NCBI GenBank assembly: GCA_009705435.1
Contig: WLTJ01000090.1
Span: 1-6,787, forward strand
Length of the DNA stretch: 6,787 bases
Reading direction: 5' to 3'
Origin: Actinomycetota bacterium
GTDB lineage: Bacteria > Actinomycetota > Acidimicrobiia > Acidimicrobiales > Ilumatobacteraceae
The notes under the pieces are model-generated. The model was given only the letters and a program-made list of their open reading frames with translations. It made no database searches and was not told the origin of the DNA. Positions 1-5,438 of this stretch are shown here, piece by piece. How positions within the stretch are numbered: position 1 is the stretch's first letter; every line of letters begins with the position of its first letter. The position numbers were made by a program, and so were the translations under genes.

Positions 1-528
1 GCTGGCATCTTCGTACTTGAAGAGTGGGATCATGCCGTCGCACGAGGTGCAAAAATCCTTGGAGAAATTGTCGGCTCGGCGAGCAACGCCGACGCTCATC
101 ACATCACAGCTCCCTCTCCAGGTGGGCGAGGAGCAATCAATTGCATGCGATTGGCATTGGACGAGGCCGGCTTGCGCTCAGATGAAATCGTCTATGTCAA
201 CGCACATGGCACGTCGACTCCACTCAACGATGCCGCCGAAGCCGCAGCAATGACGGCTGTATTTCCACATCGCCCGATAGTGACCAGCATCAAAGGGGTG
301 ACTGGTCACGCCCTCGGTGCCGCTGGGGCCTTGGAAGTCGCTTCCATCCTTTTGTCGTTTGAGCACAAACTCATTCCACCGACAGCGGGGACGACCAACC
401 TTGACGATGACGTCACTATTGATCTCGTTCTCGGTTCGCCGCGTCCGTGGGAGCCAGGTCCAACGATGTCCAACAACTTTGGCTTCGGTGGGCACAACGG
501 CTCAATTATTTTGATTCCCGCCGCTTAG
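1..528 (+). CDS. fabF: Beta-ketoacyl-ACP synthase, FabF (KAS II)-like, C-terminal part, 5' end outside window
   Basis: The reading frame is open from base 1 to a TAG at 526-528 and gives 175 residues, about the last 40% of a typical ketosynthase of roughly 410 residues. The enzyme family condenses malonyl-ACP with acyl-ACP in cytosolic type II fatty-acid synthesis. In the visible part, NAHGTST (fragment residues 67-73) carries the first active-site histidine. SIKGVTGHALGAAG (96-109) carries the conserved lysine and the second active-site histidine. NNFGFGGHN (158-166) is the C-terminal glycine-rich loop. The nucleophilic cysteine would lie upstream of the window. An internal ATG at 145 is not the start, because conserved thiolase-fold sequence continues upstream of it. 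The gene converges on the fabZ-like gene with a 4-base overlap, so there is no room for a terminator between them. A polyketide or other FabF paralogue is possible; the motifs alone do not separate these. Confidence 0.94.
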   Translation, partial: AGIFVLEEWDHAVARGAKILGEIVGSASNADAHHITAPSPGGRGAINCMRLALDEAGLRSDEIVYVNAHGTSTPLNDAAEAAAMTAVFPHRPIVTSIKGVTGHALGAAGALEVASILLSFEHKLIPPTAGTTNLDDDVTIDLVLGSPRPWEPGPTMSNNFGFGGHNGSIILIPAA

Positions 529-953
529 GCATCCACCAGAACAAACATCAATTCGCATTCACAGGCGACTTTGCCATCCAACAAAGCCCGCCCAACACCT
601 TTACCAGCGCGCGCTGACATTCTCGCCAACTCAACTTCTAACGTCAGTGTGTCTCCTGGTTGAACTTGGCGTCGGAACCGAGCTCCATCTAGCCCTCCAA
701 ACAATGGAAGTCGGCCCGCATGTGCGGGGCTTGACAAAACGGCGATCGCCCCAACCTGCGCAATCGCCTCACACATCAACACACCGGGCAGAGTTGGACG
801 CCCAGGAAAGTGCCCTGAGAAAAACCACTCATCACCGCTTAAGTGCCATAAACCCGACGCCGACACACCGGGATCCAAGGCCGTGATTTGATCAACGAAT
901 AAGAACGGCGGTCGATGAGCCAAGAGTTCACTGGGCTGAGGGAAAATTGCCAT
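525..953 (-). CDS. fabZ: 3-hydroxyacyl-[acyl-carrier-protein] dehydratase, FabZ-like
   Basis: This 142-residue hot-dog-fold protein matches the usual FabZ length of about 140-155. FabZ dehydrates 3-hydroxyacyl-ACP to trans-2-enoyl-ACP in type II fatty-acid synthesis. HRPPFLFVDQI (13-23) is the N-terminal family signature. GHFPGRPTLPGV (47-58) carries catalytic His48, and LMCEAIAQ (59-66) carries catalytic Glu62 at the start of the central helix. The start is ATG 951-953, supported by an AAGG Shine-Dalgarno-like sequence (961-964 on the plus strand) 7 bases upstream. The TAA stop at 525-527 overlaps the stop of the convergent ketosynthase. A FabA role is less likely because the motif order and length are those of FabZ. 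Two inverted repeats lie about 76-113 bases upstream and could be regulatory. The gene is 256 bases from the next minus-strand gene, so it probably has its own promoter. Confidence 0.9.
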   Translation of the reverse strand: MAIFPQPSELLAHRPPFLFVDQITALDPGVSASGLWHLSGDEWFFSGHFPGRPTLPGVLMCEAIAQVGAIAVLSSPAHAGRLPLFGGLDGARFRRQVQPGDTLTLEVELARMSARAGKGVGRALLDGKVACECELMFVLVDA

Positions 954-1028
954 GAACCAACCTTAGAACTATCAACGGTGTCCGCTGGTTCATACATGGT
1001 TCCGACCCTGAGTGAATGTTTAACCACT

Positions 1029-1066
1029 TTGCGTGGCAATATTACGCAATAGGTCAAATTACCTAT
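1029..1066. repeat. Two abutting inverted repeats upstream of fabZ, possible operator
   Basis: The first dyad is TTGCGT (1029-1034), nine bases, ACGCAA (1044-1049). The second is ATAGGT (1049-1054), six bases, ACCTAT (1061-1066), sharing one base with the first. Both arm pairs are perfect 6-mers. GCAAT also occurs twice, 10 bases apart (1036-1040 and 1046-1050). On the minus strand the first dyad encloses TAATAT (1044 to 1039), a passable -10 box about 86 bases upstream of the fabZ start, but no good -35 lies at the expected spacing. A binding site for a dimeric regulator is an inference from symmetry only. Six-base dyads can also arise by chance in AT-rich spacers. Confidence 0.4.
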
Positions 1067-1147
1067 GCCGAAATCTCACTCAGCGTGGTTCCATACAAGG
1101 CGTACCCGATTGAAAGGTGTCGCCATGACTGGTCGCCCAATTCGTCG

Positions 1148-1168
1148 CCCTTGCTGACCAAGCAAAGG
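1148..1168 (-). terminator. Hairpin downstream of HIT-like gene, possible terminator without T-tract
   Basis: Read on the minus strand, CCTTTGCT (1168-1161) pairs with AGCAAGGG (1155-1148) around a five-base loop, an 8-bp stem with one G-U pair. The pair is a C-A mismatch on the plus strand, so the stem favours a minus-strand RNA. It lies about 42-62 bases after the HIT-like stop codon. No T-run follows, so it is not a classical intrinsic terminator. A weaker 5-bp hairpin (1191-1204, GTTGA/TCAAC) lies closer to the gene. Confidence 0.3.
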
Positions 1169-1209
1169 CATAATTCAACTCTGCCTACCTGTTGAGTTTT
1201 CAACTTTGC

Positions 1210-1512
1210 CTATTTTTTCCTAGGAGGCGGGTTTCCAAATCCGAAACCTCGACCGCGCGCATGTGCGTGATAGTGGTCGGGAATATTGCGCATGTTGTCG
1301 TCAATGTACGGCACATAGTCAAAGAGTGAATCAACAACTGCTAACAATCTCTGATGAAGTTGTCCTTTGATGTCGTCGCTAGGAGTCGCGTCGTGTTGCT
1401 TCCAAACGACCATCGGGACATAGCAAACTTCACATTCGGCCACCCAACAGAGATCATCTTCGAAGTACCACTCTGTGAGTCTCGCCGCTTCGCAGAGTTC
1501 ACAGATAGCCAT
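1210..1512 (-). CDS. Small HIT-like (histidine triad) domain protein with CxxC pairs
   Basis: This 100-residue protein has the order of elements of a histidine-triad hydrolase in compact form. An N-terminal CELC (4-7) is followed by an acidic-hydrophobic strand (about 17-25). CEVC (27-30) leads into VPMVVWKQH (32-40), which resembles the HIT 'gh.lvipk.H' segment. A helix follows (about 46-64), and IPDHYHAHAR (77-86) fits the H-x-H-x-H triad with His80, His82 and His84. HIT proteins hydrolyse or transfer nucleotidyl groups. The four cysteines could bind a metal. The tail (87-100) is rich in Gly, Pro and basic residues. The ATG at 1510-1512 is the first possible start, since an in-frame TGA lies two codons upstream. 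No clear Shine-Dalgarno is visible, and the gene begins 17 bases after the trpA stop, so translation may depend on trpA. The HIT assignment is my inference from the motif. A zinc-ribbon-like protein of unknown function is the alternative. Confidence 0.72.
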   Translation of the reverse strand: MAICELCEAARLTEWYFEDDLCWVAECEVCYVPMVVWKQHDATPSDDIKGQLHQRLLAVVDSLFDYVPYIDDNMRNIPDHYHAHARGRGFGFGNPPPRKK

Positions 1513-1529
1513 GGCTCAGTCTGACAGTT

Positions 1530-2312
1530 CTACAAAGTATCTAAGGCTTGACGAACTTCAGCGACGTACTCACCGACGGCGTCTGGTCCGCCTTCCATCA
1601 ATCGGCGCACGACAGAGGCACCCTGCACGACACCATCAGCCACACGGCAAGCCTCAACGGCTTGTGCACTATTGGAAACGCCAACACCAACAATCACAGG
1701 TACATCAGTGACCTGCTTGAGTCGACGCGCCAATTCGGTAGCCGTTGAAGCCAAAGTGGTTCTCTCCCCCGTCACGCCCAATAGACCTACCGAATAAACA
1801 AACCCTCGTGCACGTGCACAGACTCTCGGCAATCTTTCGTCGGGTGCGGTTGGAGCGGCCAACATAATCGTTGATAAACCAACGTCATCGGCAGCCTGAC
1901 ACCACAGAGCGGACTCCTCAAGGGGAAGGTCAGGGATGATCGCTCCGCTGATACCTGCCTGAACCAATTGCGCGGCAAAACGCTCATGTCCTGCGTGATG
2001 CACGGTGTTGTAGTAACACATCACCACCAAAGGAATTCCTACATCGAGAGTGCGGACACCTTCAAAAATCGAAACCGGCGTGGCCCCGTCGTCAAGTGCA
2101 CGCTGTGAAGCTTGTTGAATGATTGGACCGTCCATCACAGGATCAGAAAAAGGTAGTCCGATCTCTATGCAATCTGCTCCATGAGCCGCCGCAGCGCGTA
2201 TCGCATCAGTCCAACCTACGAGCCCCCCAGTGACATAAGGAACCAACAACTTGCGTCCCGCATCGCGCTTCGCACGAAGTTCAGTCTCCAGGGTCGTCAA
2301 GGTCGTAGGCAT
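1530..2312 (-). CDS. trpA: Tryptophan synthase alpha subunit
   Basis: This 260-residue TIM-barrel subunit is of usual length (about 255-270). It cleaves indole-3-glycerol phosphate to indole and glyceraldehyde 3-phosphate and passes indole to TrpB. CIEIGLPFSDPVMDGP (48-63) carries catalytic Glu50 and Asp61, equivalent to E. coli Glu49 and Asp60. CYYNTV (99-104), PDLP (127-130), GVTGER (179-184) and VGVGVS (208-213) are the expected barrel-loop signatures, including the mobile loop and phosphate-binding strands. The start ATG (2310-2312) shares its A with the trpB stop codon (TAATG), so there is no separate ribosome-binding space and translational coupling is likely. The segment YVTGGLVGW (26-34) replaces the more usual YxTAGDP. 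Confidence 0.98.
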   Translation of the reverse strand: MPTTLTTLETELRAKRDAGRKLLVPYVTGGLVGWTDAIRAAAAHGADCIEIGLPFSDPVMDGPIIQQASQRALDDGATPVSIFEGVRTLDVGIPLVVMCYYNTVHHAGHERFAAQLVQAGISGAIIPDLPLEESALWCQAADDVGLSTIMLAAPTAPDERLPRVCARARGFVYSVGLLGVTGERTTLASTATELARRLKQVTDVPVIVGVGVSNSAQAVEACRVADGVVQGASVVRRLMEGGPDAVGEYVAEVRQALDTL

Positions 2313-3484
2313 TAACTCAAAACATCCATCATCTGGGCAACGTCTTTATCTCCACGACCCGACAAATTCATCAGCACCGTTTGACCTTGCATATTTGGTG
2401 CTTCGCGAGAAATCCAAGCGAGGGCATGAGCACATTCCAAAGCCGGAATGATTCCCTCGGTTTTAGCCAATAACTGGAAACCAGCAATGACTTCTGGGTC
2501 AGTCACTGTTGGGTACTCGGCACGACCGATAGACGCCAGATATGAATGTTCGGGTCCAACTCCCGGGTAATCAAGCCCAGCCGATATTGAATGCGCCTCT
2601 TGCACCTGTCCGTATTCATCTTGCATTAAGTAACTGCGCATCCCGTGAACCACACCAGGTTGACCCCGACCGACAGCGGCTCCACCTGCGGGCTCAACAC
2701 CGATTAAACGTGCTTTGGTGTCCACAAACCCAGAGAAAATACCGATTGCATTAGAGCCACCGCCAACGCAGGCCACAACCACATCTGGATCCTGACCGTA
2801 ACGTTCGAGGCATTGTTCACGAGCTTCTGTGCCGATCACGCGATGGAACTCGCGCACCATCCACGGATATGGATGAGGCCCCATCACGGAACCCAAGCAA
2901 TAGTGCGTGCTTTCCACGGATGCAACCCAATCGCGCATCGCTTCATTCACAGCATCCTTCAAGGTTCGGCTACCACTATGAACAGCCTCAACCTCAGCCC
3001 CGAGAAGTTTCATACGGAAAACATTGAGGGACTGCCGTTCCACATCCACAGCACCCATATAGACCTTGCATTCAAGACCCATCAATGCCGCAGCCGTCGC
3101 TGCCGCTACGCCATGTTGACCGGCGCCCGTCTCAGCCACGATGCGTTTCTTACCCATGCGCTTAGCCAACAATACTTGCCCAAGAACATTGTTGATTTTA
3201 TGCGAGCCAGTGTGATTGAGATCTTCACGTTTGAGAACCAGTCGGATACCTAACTTGCTTCCGAGTTGATAGCACTCTGTGAGCATTGATGGGCGACCGG
3301 CATATTCCTTTAACGCTTGATTGAGTTCCGCACGAAAAATTGGATCAGCCCACGCTTGGCGAAAGGAGACCTCGAGTTCCTCACATGCTGGCACCAAAGT
3401 CTCGGGAACAAAGCGACCGCCGAACTCACCGAAACGACCCGACTCGGAAGGATCAGACATCATTGACTTTTCTGCAATACTCAC
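2312..3484 (-). CDS. trpB: Tryptophan synthase beta subunit
   Basis: This pyridoxal-phosphate enzyme condenses indole with L-serine to give tryptophan, in complex with TrpA. FGEFGGRFVPETL is the N-terminal signature. HTGSHKINN holds the PLP lysine (Lys96 from the chosen start, E. coli Lys87). ETGAGQHG holds catalytic Glu118 (E. coli Glu109). CVGGGSNA binds the PLP phosphate, and LSGRGDKD near the C-terminus holds the serine near the PLP ring. Length is 390 residues, normal for the TrpB1 type. I chose GTG 3482-3484 because AAGGAG (3489-3494) lies 4 bases upstream. The frame stays open to a TTG at 3497-3499, but that codon precedes the AAGGAG. ATG codons at 3461-3463 and 3458-3460 are downstream alternatives that keep all conserved sequence. 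The gap to trpF is 68 bases, and the gene overlaps trpA by one base. Confidence 0.98.
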   Translation of the reverse strand: MSIAEKSMMSDPSESGRFGEFGGRFVPETLVPACEELEVSFRQAWADPIFRAELNQALKEYAGRPSMLTECYQLGSKLGIRLVLKREDLNHTGSHKINNVLGQVLLAKRMGKKRIVAETGAGQHGVAAATAAALMGLECKVYMGAVDVERQSLNVFRMKLLGAEVEAVHSGSRTLKDAVNEAMRDWVASVESTHYCLGSVMGPHPYPWMVREFHRVIGTEAREQCLERYGQDPDVVVACVGGGSNAIGIFSGFVDTKARLIGVEPAGGAAVGRGQPGVVHGMRSYLMQDEYGQVQEAHSISAGLDYPGVGPEHSYLASIGRAEYPTVTDPEVIAGFQLLAKTEGIIPALECAHALAWISREAPNMQGQTVLMNLSGRGDKDVAQMMDVLS

Positions 3485-3488
3485 ATCG

Positions 3489-3494
3489 CTCCTT
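3489..3494 (-). promoter_or_regulatory. Shine-Dalgarno sequence deciding the trpB start
   Basis: AAGGAG on the minus strand is the strongest ribosome-binding match I noticed in the window. It lies inside the longest possible trpB frame, downstream of the TTG at 3497-3499, which argues against that start. It sits 4 bases before GTG 3484, which is a short but usable spacing, and too far from the ATG pair at 3463 and 3460 to serve them well. Confidence 0.6.
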
Positions 3495-3552
3495 GACAAG
3501 TAGAACTCTATGTTGGCATCTGATCACTGCAACTGCCTAGTTGTTTAGCGAT

Positions 3553-4215
3553 TTATTCATCCGCCCAGTCATAGGGAAAATCATTGCCCGAGTCACCCGT
3601 CACATCCTCTGCTGGAGCGGCGGCCCGAGCATTAGCAATGAATCGCCGAAGTTTCAGAGCATCTTTCTTACCGGGAGCCGACTCCACTCCCGATGAAACA
3701 TCGACGCCCCATGGACGCACGTAGCGCACTGCCTCGGCAACGTTCTCTGCTGTGAGACCGCCTGCCAAAATCATCCGAATGCCCGATGGAATCTCATCGG
3801 TCAGAGACCAATCAAAAACCAAACCTGAACCTGGTTCAGGAGCGTCCACTAAAATCAAGTCCGTTCCAAATTGATTGGCCACACGGGCCTCGCGCGAACC
3901 AGCTGTGACGGCCTTAATAATCCAGCGAACATTGTCAGCCAAAGCCACAACTGTTGACAACGGCTCATTGCCATGAAGTTGCACTGCCTTAACTCCGGAC
4001 TTTGAAACAATGTCAAAGATTCTGTCCGGAAGATCTCCACGAAATACCCCGACCGTCAATATCTCGGGAGGTAGTCGGCGCGTGATGTCGAAGACAACTT
4101 GCGCCGACACCTGCCGGGGCGACGGTGCAAAAACAAATCCGACCGCGTCGGCACCCATAGCAACAGCGAGTAGCGCATCATCCTCATTCGTGATGCCACA
4201 GATTTTCACGAACAC
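3553..4215 (-). CDS. trpF: Phosphoribosylanthranilate isomerase
   Basis: TrpF carries out the Amadori rearrangement of N-(5-phosphoribosyl)anthranilate to CdRP, the substrate of TrpC. The 220-residue single-domain TIM barrel shows KICG (4-7) with catalytic Cys6, FVFAPSPRQV (27-36), VQLHG (78-82), LVDAPEPGSG (122-131) with catalytic Asp124, ILAGGLTAENV (149-159), and GVDVSSGVE (170-178) followed by GKKD (182-185). The start is GTG 4213-4215. The frame upstream is open to the trpC stop without an ATG, GTG or TTG, and a second GTG lies two codons in. No clear Shine-Dalgarno is visible. Residues 200-220 form an acidic tail after the barrel, probably disordered. The gene is 54 bases from trpC, in pathway context. 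Many actinobacteria lack trpF and use the bifunctional PriA instead. Confidence 0.97.
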   Translation of the reverse strand: MFVKICGITNEDDALLAVAMGADAVGFVFAPSPRQVSAQVVFDITRRLPPEILTVGVFRGDLPDRIFDIVSKSGVKAVQLHGNEPLSTVVALADNVRWIIKAVTAGSREARVANQFGTDLILVDAPEPGSGLVFDWSLTDEIPSGIRMILAGGLTAENVAEAVRYVRPWGVDVSSGVESAPGKKDALKLRRFIANARAAAPAEDVTGDSGNDFPYDWADE

Positions 4216-4269
4216 GATGTAACCGTATCTGCCAACTGAGATATCAAAGTGGATACTGCAGCAGCAGAT

Positions 4270-5061
4270 CTACAGATTGCGCAATGCCCGAACAGCCAGC
4301 GTGGGGTCGTCGGCGGTGACCAGACTCTCCCCCACCAATACTGCGTGATATCCCGCCTGATGAAGAGCTAACGCATCAACTGGTCCACGGACTCCGCTCT
4401 CAGCCACTCTCAACACCCCTGGCGGTATTAACCCCGCCATCCTCAAGGCACGACGATGATCCACTTCAAAGGTGACCAAGTCACGTTGATTGACGCCAAT
4501 AAGAACCGCCTCGGCAAACAAAGCCACTTCAAGTTCGGCTTCATCATGAATCTCCACAAGAACGTCGAGCCCAATCGATGTTGCTAAGTGGTGCAGATCT
4601 TTCAACTCATCGGGCTCGAGCGCGGCTGCAATCAACAGCACACAGTCCGCTCCCATCAGACGGGTGTCGCACACATCATGCGGCGAGACCGTGAAGTCTT
4701 TGCGCAAAACTGGCAGGGTGCACGCTGCTGCAGCGATCTGTAGATCTTCAATTGATCCCTCGAAAAAATCCTCATCCGTCAGAACGGATAAACAAGATGC
4801 CCCACCCGCCTGATACGCATCGGCTAAAAACCGTGGGTCGACATCTGCTCGTAAAAGACCTTTGGACGGCGATTTACGCTTGATTTCACTAATGACAGCG
4901 ATTGCTTGAGTGGCGTCCATCGCCAGACGATCTCGGAACCCTCTCGTCGGTTGCATCTGCTCGCAACGCCGCACAAGGTCGGCCAACGAACGATCATCAT
5001 TCGCCGCTAGCGCACGATGGTGATCGAGGATTCGATCAAGATATGTGGCTTTCTGACTCAC
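4270..5061 (-). CDS. trpC: Indole-3-glycerol-phosphate synthase
   Basis: TrpC closes the CdRP ring to indole-3-glycerol phosphate with loss of CO2 and water. The 263-residue monofunctional barrel is of usual length. VISEIKRKSPSKG (56-68) carries Glu59 and Lys61. LRKDF (119-123) carries Lys121, VEIHDEAEL (169-177) carries Glu170, GVNQRDL (189-195) carries Asn191, and VAESGV (219-224) carries Glu221 and Ser222. These align with the catalytic set known from Sulfolobus IGPS (Glu51, Lys53, Lys110, Glu159, Asn180, Ser211). The phosphate-site strand ends in LVGES (242-246). The start is GTG 5059-5061, 7 bases after the ABM stop codon, with no well-spaced Shine-Dalgarno, so coupling to ABM translation is likely. 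It is not fused to TrpF, which follows as a separate gene. Confidence 0.97.
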   Translation of the reverse strand: MSQKATYLDRILDHHRALAANDDRSLADLVRRCEQMQPTRGFRDRLAMDATQAIAVISEIKRKSPSKGLLRADVDPRFLADAYQAGGASCLSVLTDEDFFEGSIEDLQIAAAACTLPVLRKDFTVSPHDVCDTRLMGADCVLLIAAALEPDELKDLHHLATSIGLDVLVEIHDEAELEVALFAEAVLIGVNQRDLVTFEVDHRRALRMAGLIPPGVLRVAESGVRGPVDALALHQAGYHAVLVGESLVTADDPTLAVRALRNL

Positions 5062-5068
5062 GAGGGAA

Positions 5069-5374
5069 TCAGGCGCCCTTTCCGCCGATGGGTCCGAGGA
5101 AAGTCAACTCTGGGCGGCCACCCATGAAGGGTCCGATTGCTGATCCCAGTGCCTTGAATGCTTCCGAGCCCATATGCACGTTCAAAGCATCTTGATTCTC
5201 GTACATCTCGTACATGTACAGCACATCATCCTTTGTTGGATCGGTGTGCAAAATGTAATAAATCGTTCCTGCTTCACTTTTTGCGGTTTCCAAGGCTCCG
5301 CTGAGCGCTGCCGCTAACTCATCGCGCTTCCCTGGTGCGGCTGGAATGACAGCCCATACAGCAACTTTGGTCAT
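5069..5374 (-). CDS. Antibiotic biosynthesis monooxygenase (ABM)-family small protein
   Basis: This 101-residue protein has the length and pattern of the dimeric ferredoxin-like ABM/YgiN family, which includes cofactor-free quinol monooxygenases and proteins of unknown role. An N-terminal strand (about 3-10) is followed by a helix (about 15-32). EAGTIYYILHTD (34-45) and VLYMYEMYEN (51-60) are the central strands. DALNVHMGSEAFK (62-74) is the helix carrying His67, a conserved position in the family. The C-terminal strand contains PELTFL (88-93). There is no signal peptide or membrane segment. The ATG at 5372-5374 has AAGGGG 6 bases upstream, a strong ribosome-binding site. It lies between glyS (64 bases upstream) and trpC (7 bases downstream), so it is probably cotranscribed with trpC. 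The substrate cannot be told from the sequence, and a direct role in tryptophan synthesis is not implied. Confidence 0.87.
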   Translation of the reverse strand: MTKVAVWAVIPAAPGKRDELAAALSGALETAKSEAGTIYYILHTDPTKDDVLYMYEMYENQDALNVHMGSEAFKALGSAIGPFMGGRPELTFLGPIGGKGA

Positions 5375-5380
5375 GATGAA

Positions 5381-5386
5381 CCCCTT
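5381..5386 (-). promoter_or_regulatory. Shine-Dalgarno sequence of the ABM gene
   Basis: AAGGGG on the minus strand, within a longer AAAAGGGG, lies 6 bases upstream of ATG 5374. Several genes around it (glyS, trpC, trpF and the HIT-like gene) lack a clear equivalent, so the ABM gene may be the main ribosome entry point for the trp part of the cluster. Confidence 0.55.
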
Positions 5387-5393
5387 TTCGAAG

Positions 5394-5421
5394 ACGGCAC
5401 TTTGCCGTAGCCCTACCGTAG
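5394..5421. repeat. Inverted repeat and phased direct repeat in the glyS-ABM gap
   Basis: ACGGCA (5394-5399) and TGCCGT (5403-5408) form a perfect 6-bp dyad with a three-base spacer. Overlapping it, CCGTAG occurs at 5405-5410 and again at 5416-5421, a period of 11 bases, about one helical turn. The element sits 20-47 bases upstream of the ABM start and 18-45 bases after the glyS stop. No T-run follows on the minus strand, so it is not a standard intrinsic terminator. An operator or a short RNA hairpin before ABM-trpCFBA is possible. Confidence 0.35.
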
Positions 5422-5438
5422 ACGCTAGATCGTCTGAA

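Larger units (their letters stand above)
954..1209. other. Intergenic region between fabZ-like gene and HIT-like gene, no gene seen
   Basis: These 256 bases hold no credible coding region on either strand. The part nearer fabZ (1029-1066) contains two abutting inverted repeats around an AT-rich TAATAT, and is a plausible fabZ control region. The part nearer the HIT-like gene (1148-1168, and a weaker hairpin at 1191-1204) may end transcription of the long minus-strand cluster. A ten-codon plus-strand ORF at 1125-1157 is too short to call. Confidence 0.6.

Noticed and set aside
839..1057. 72-residue minus-strand ORF running from the fabZ upstream region into fabZ.
   Set aside because: It is in another frame of the same strand across conserved fabZ sequence and shows no family features; a shadow.
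1125..1157. Ten-codon plus-strand ORF (MTGRPIRRPC) preceded by GAAAGG.
   Set aside because: Too short to distinguish from chance, no gene follows on the plus strand for it to regulate, and it overlaps the minus-strand hairpin at 1148-1168.
1191..1204. GTTGA-GTTT-TCAAC hairpin after the HIT-like gene as a terminator.
   Set aside because: Only five base pairs, low GC and no T-run on the minus strand; too weak to call on its own.
2813..3253. 146-residue plus-strand ORF opposite trpB.
   Set aside because: It lies wholly antisense to conserved trpB sequence, has a His/Cys-rich composition typical of antisense frames, and shows no recognisable domain.
4216..4269. Possible attenuator or leader peptide between trpC and trpF.
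   Set aside because: No start codon, no Trp codon run and no stable hairpin seen; it looks like a plain 54-base spacer.
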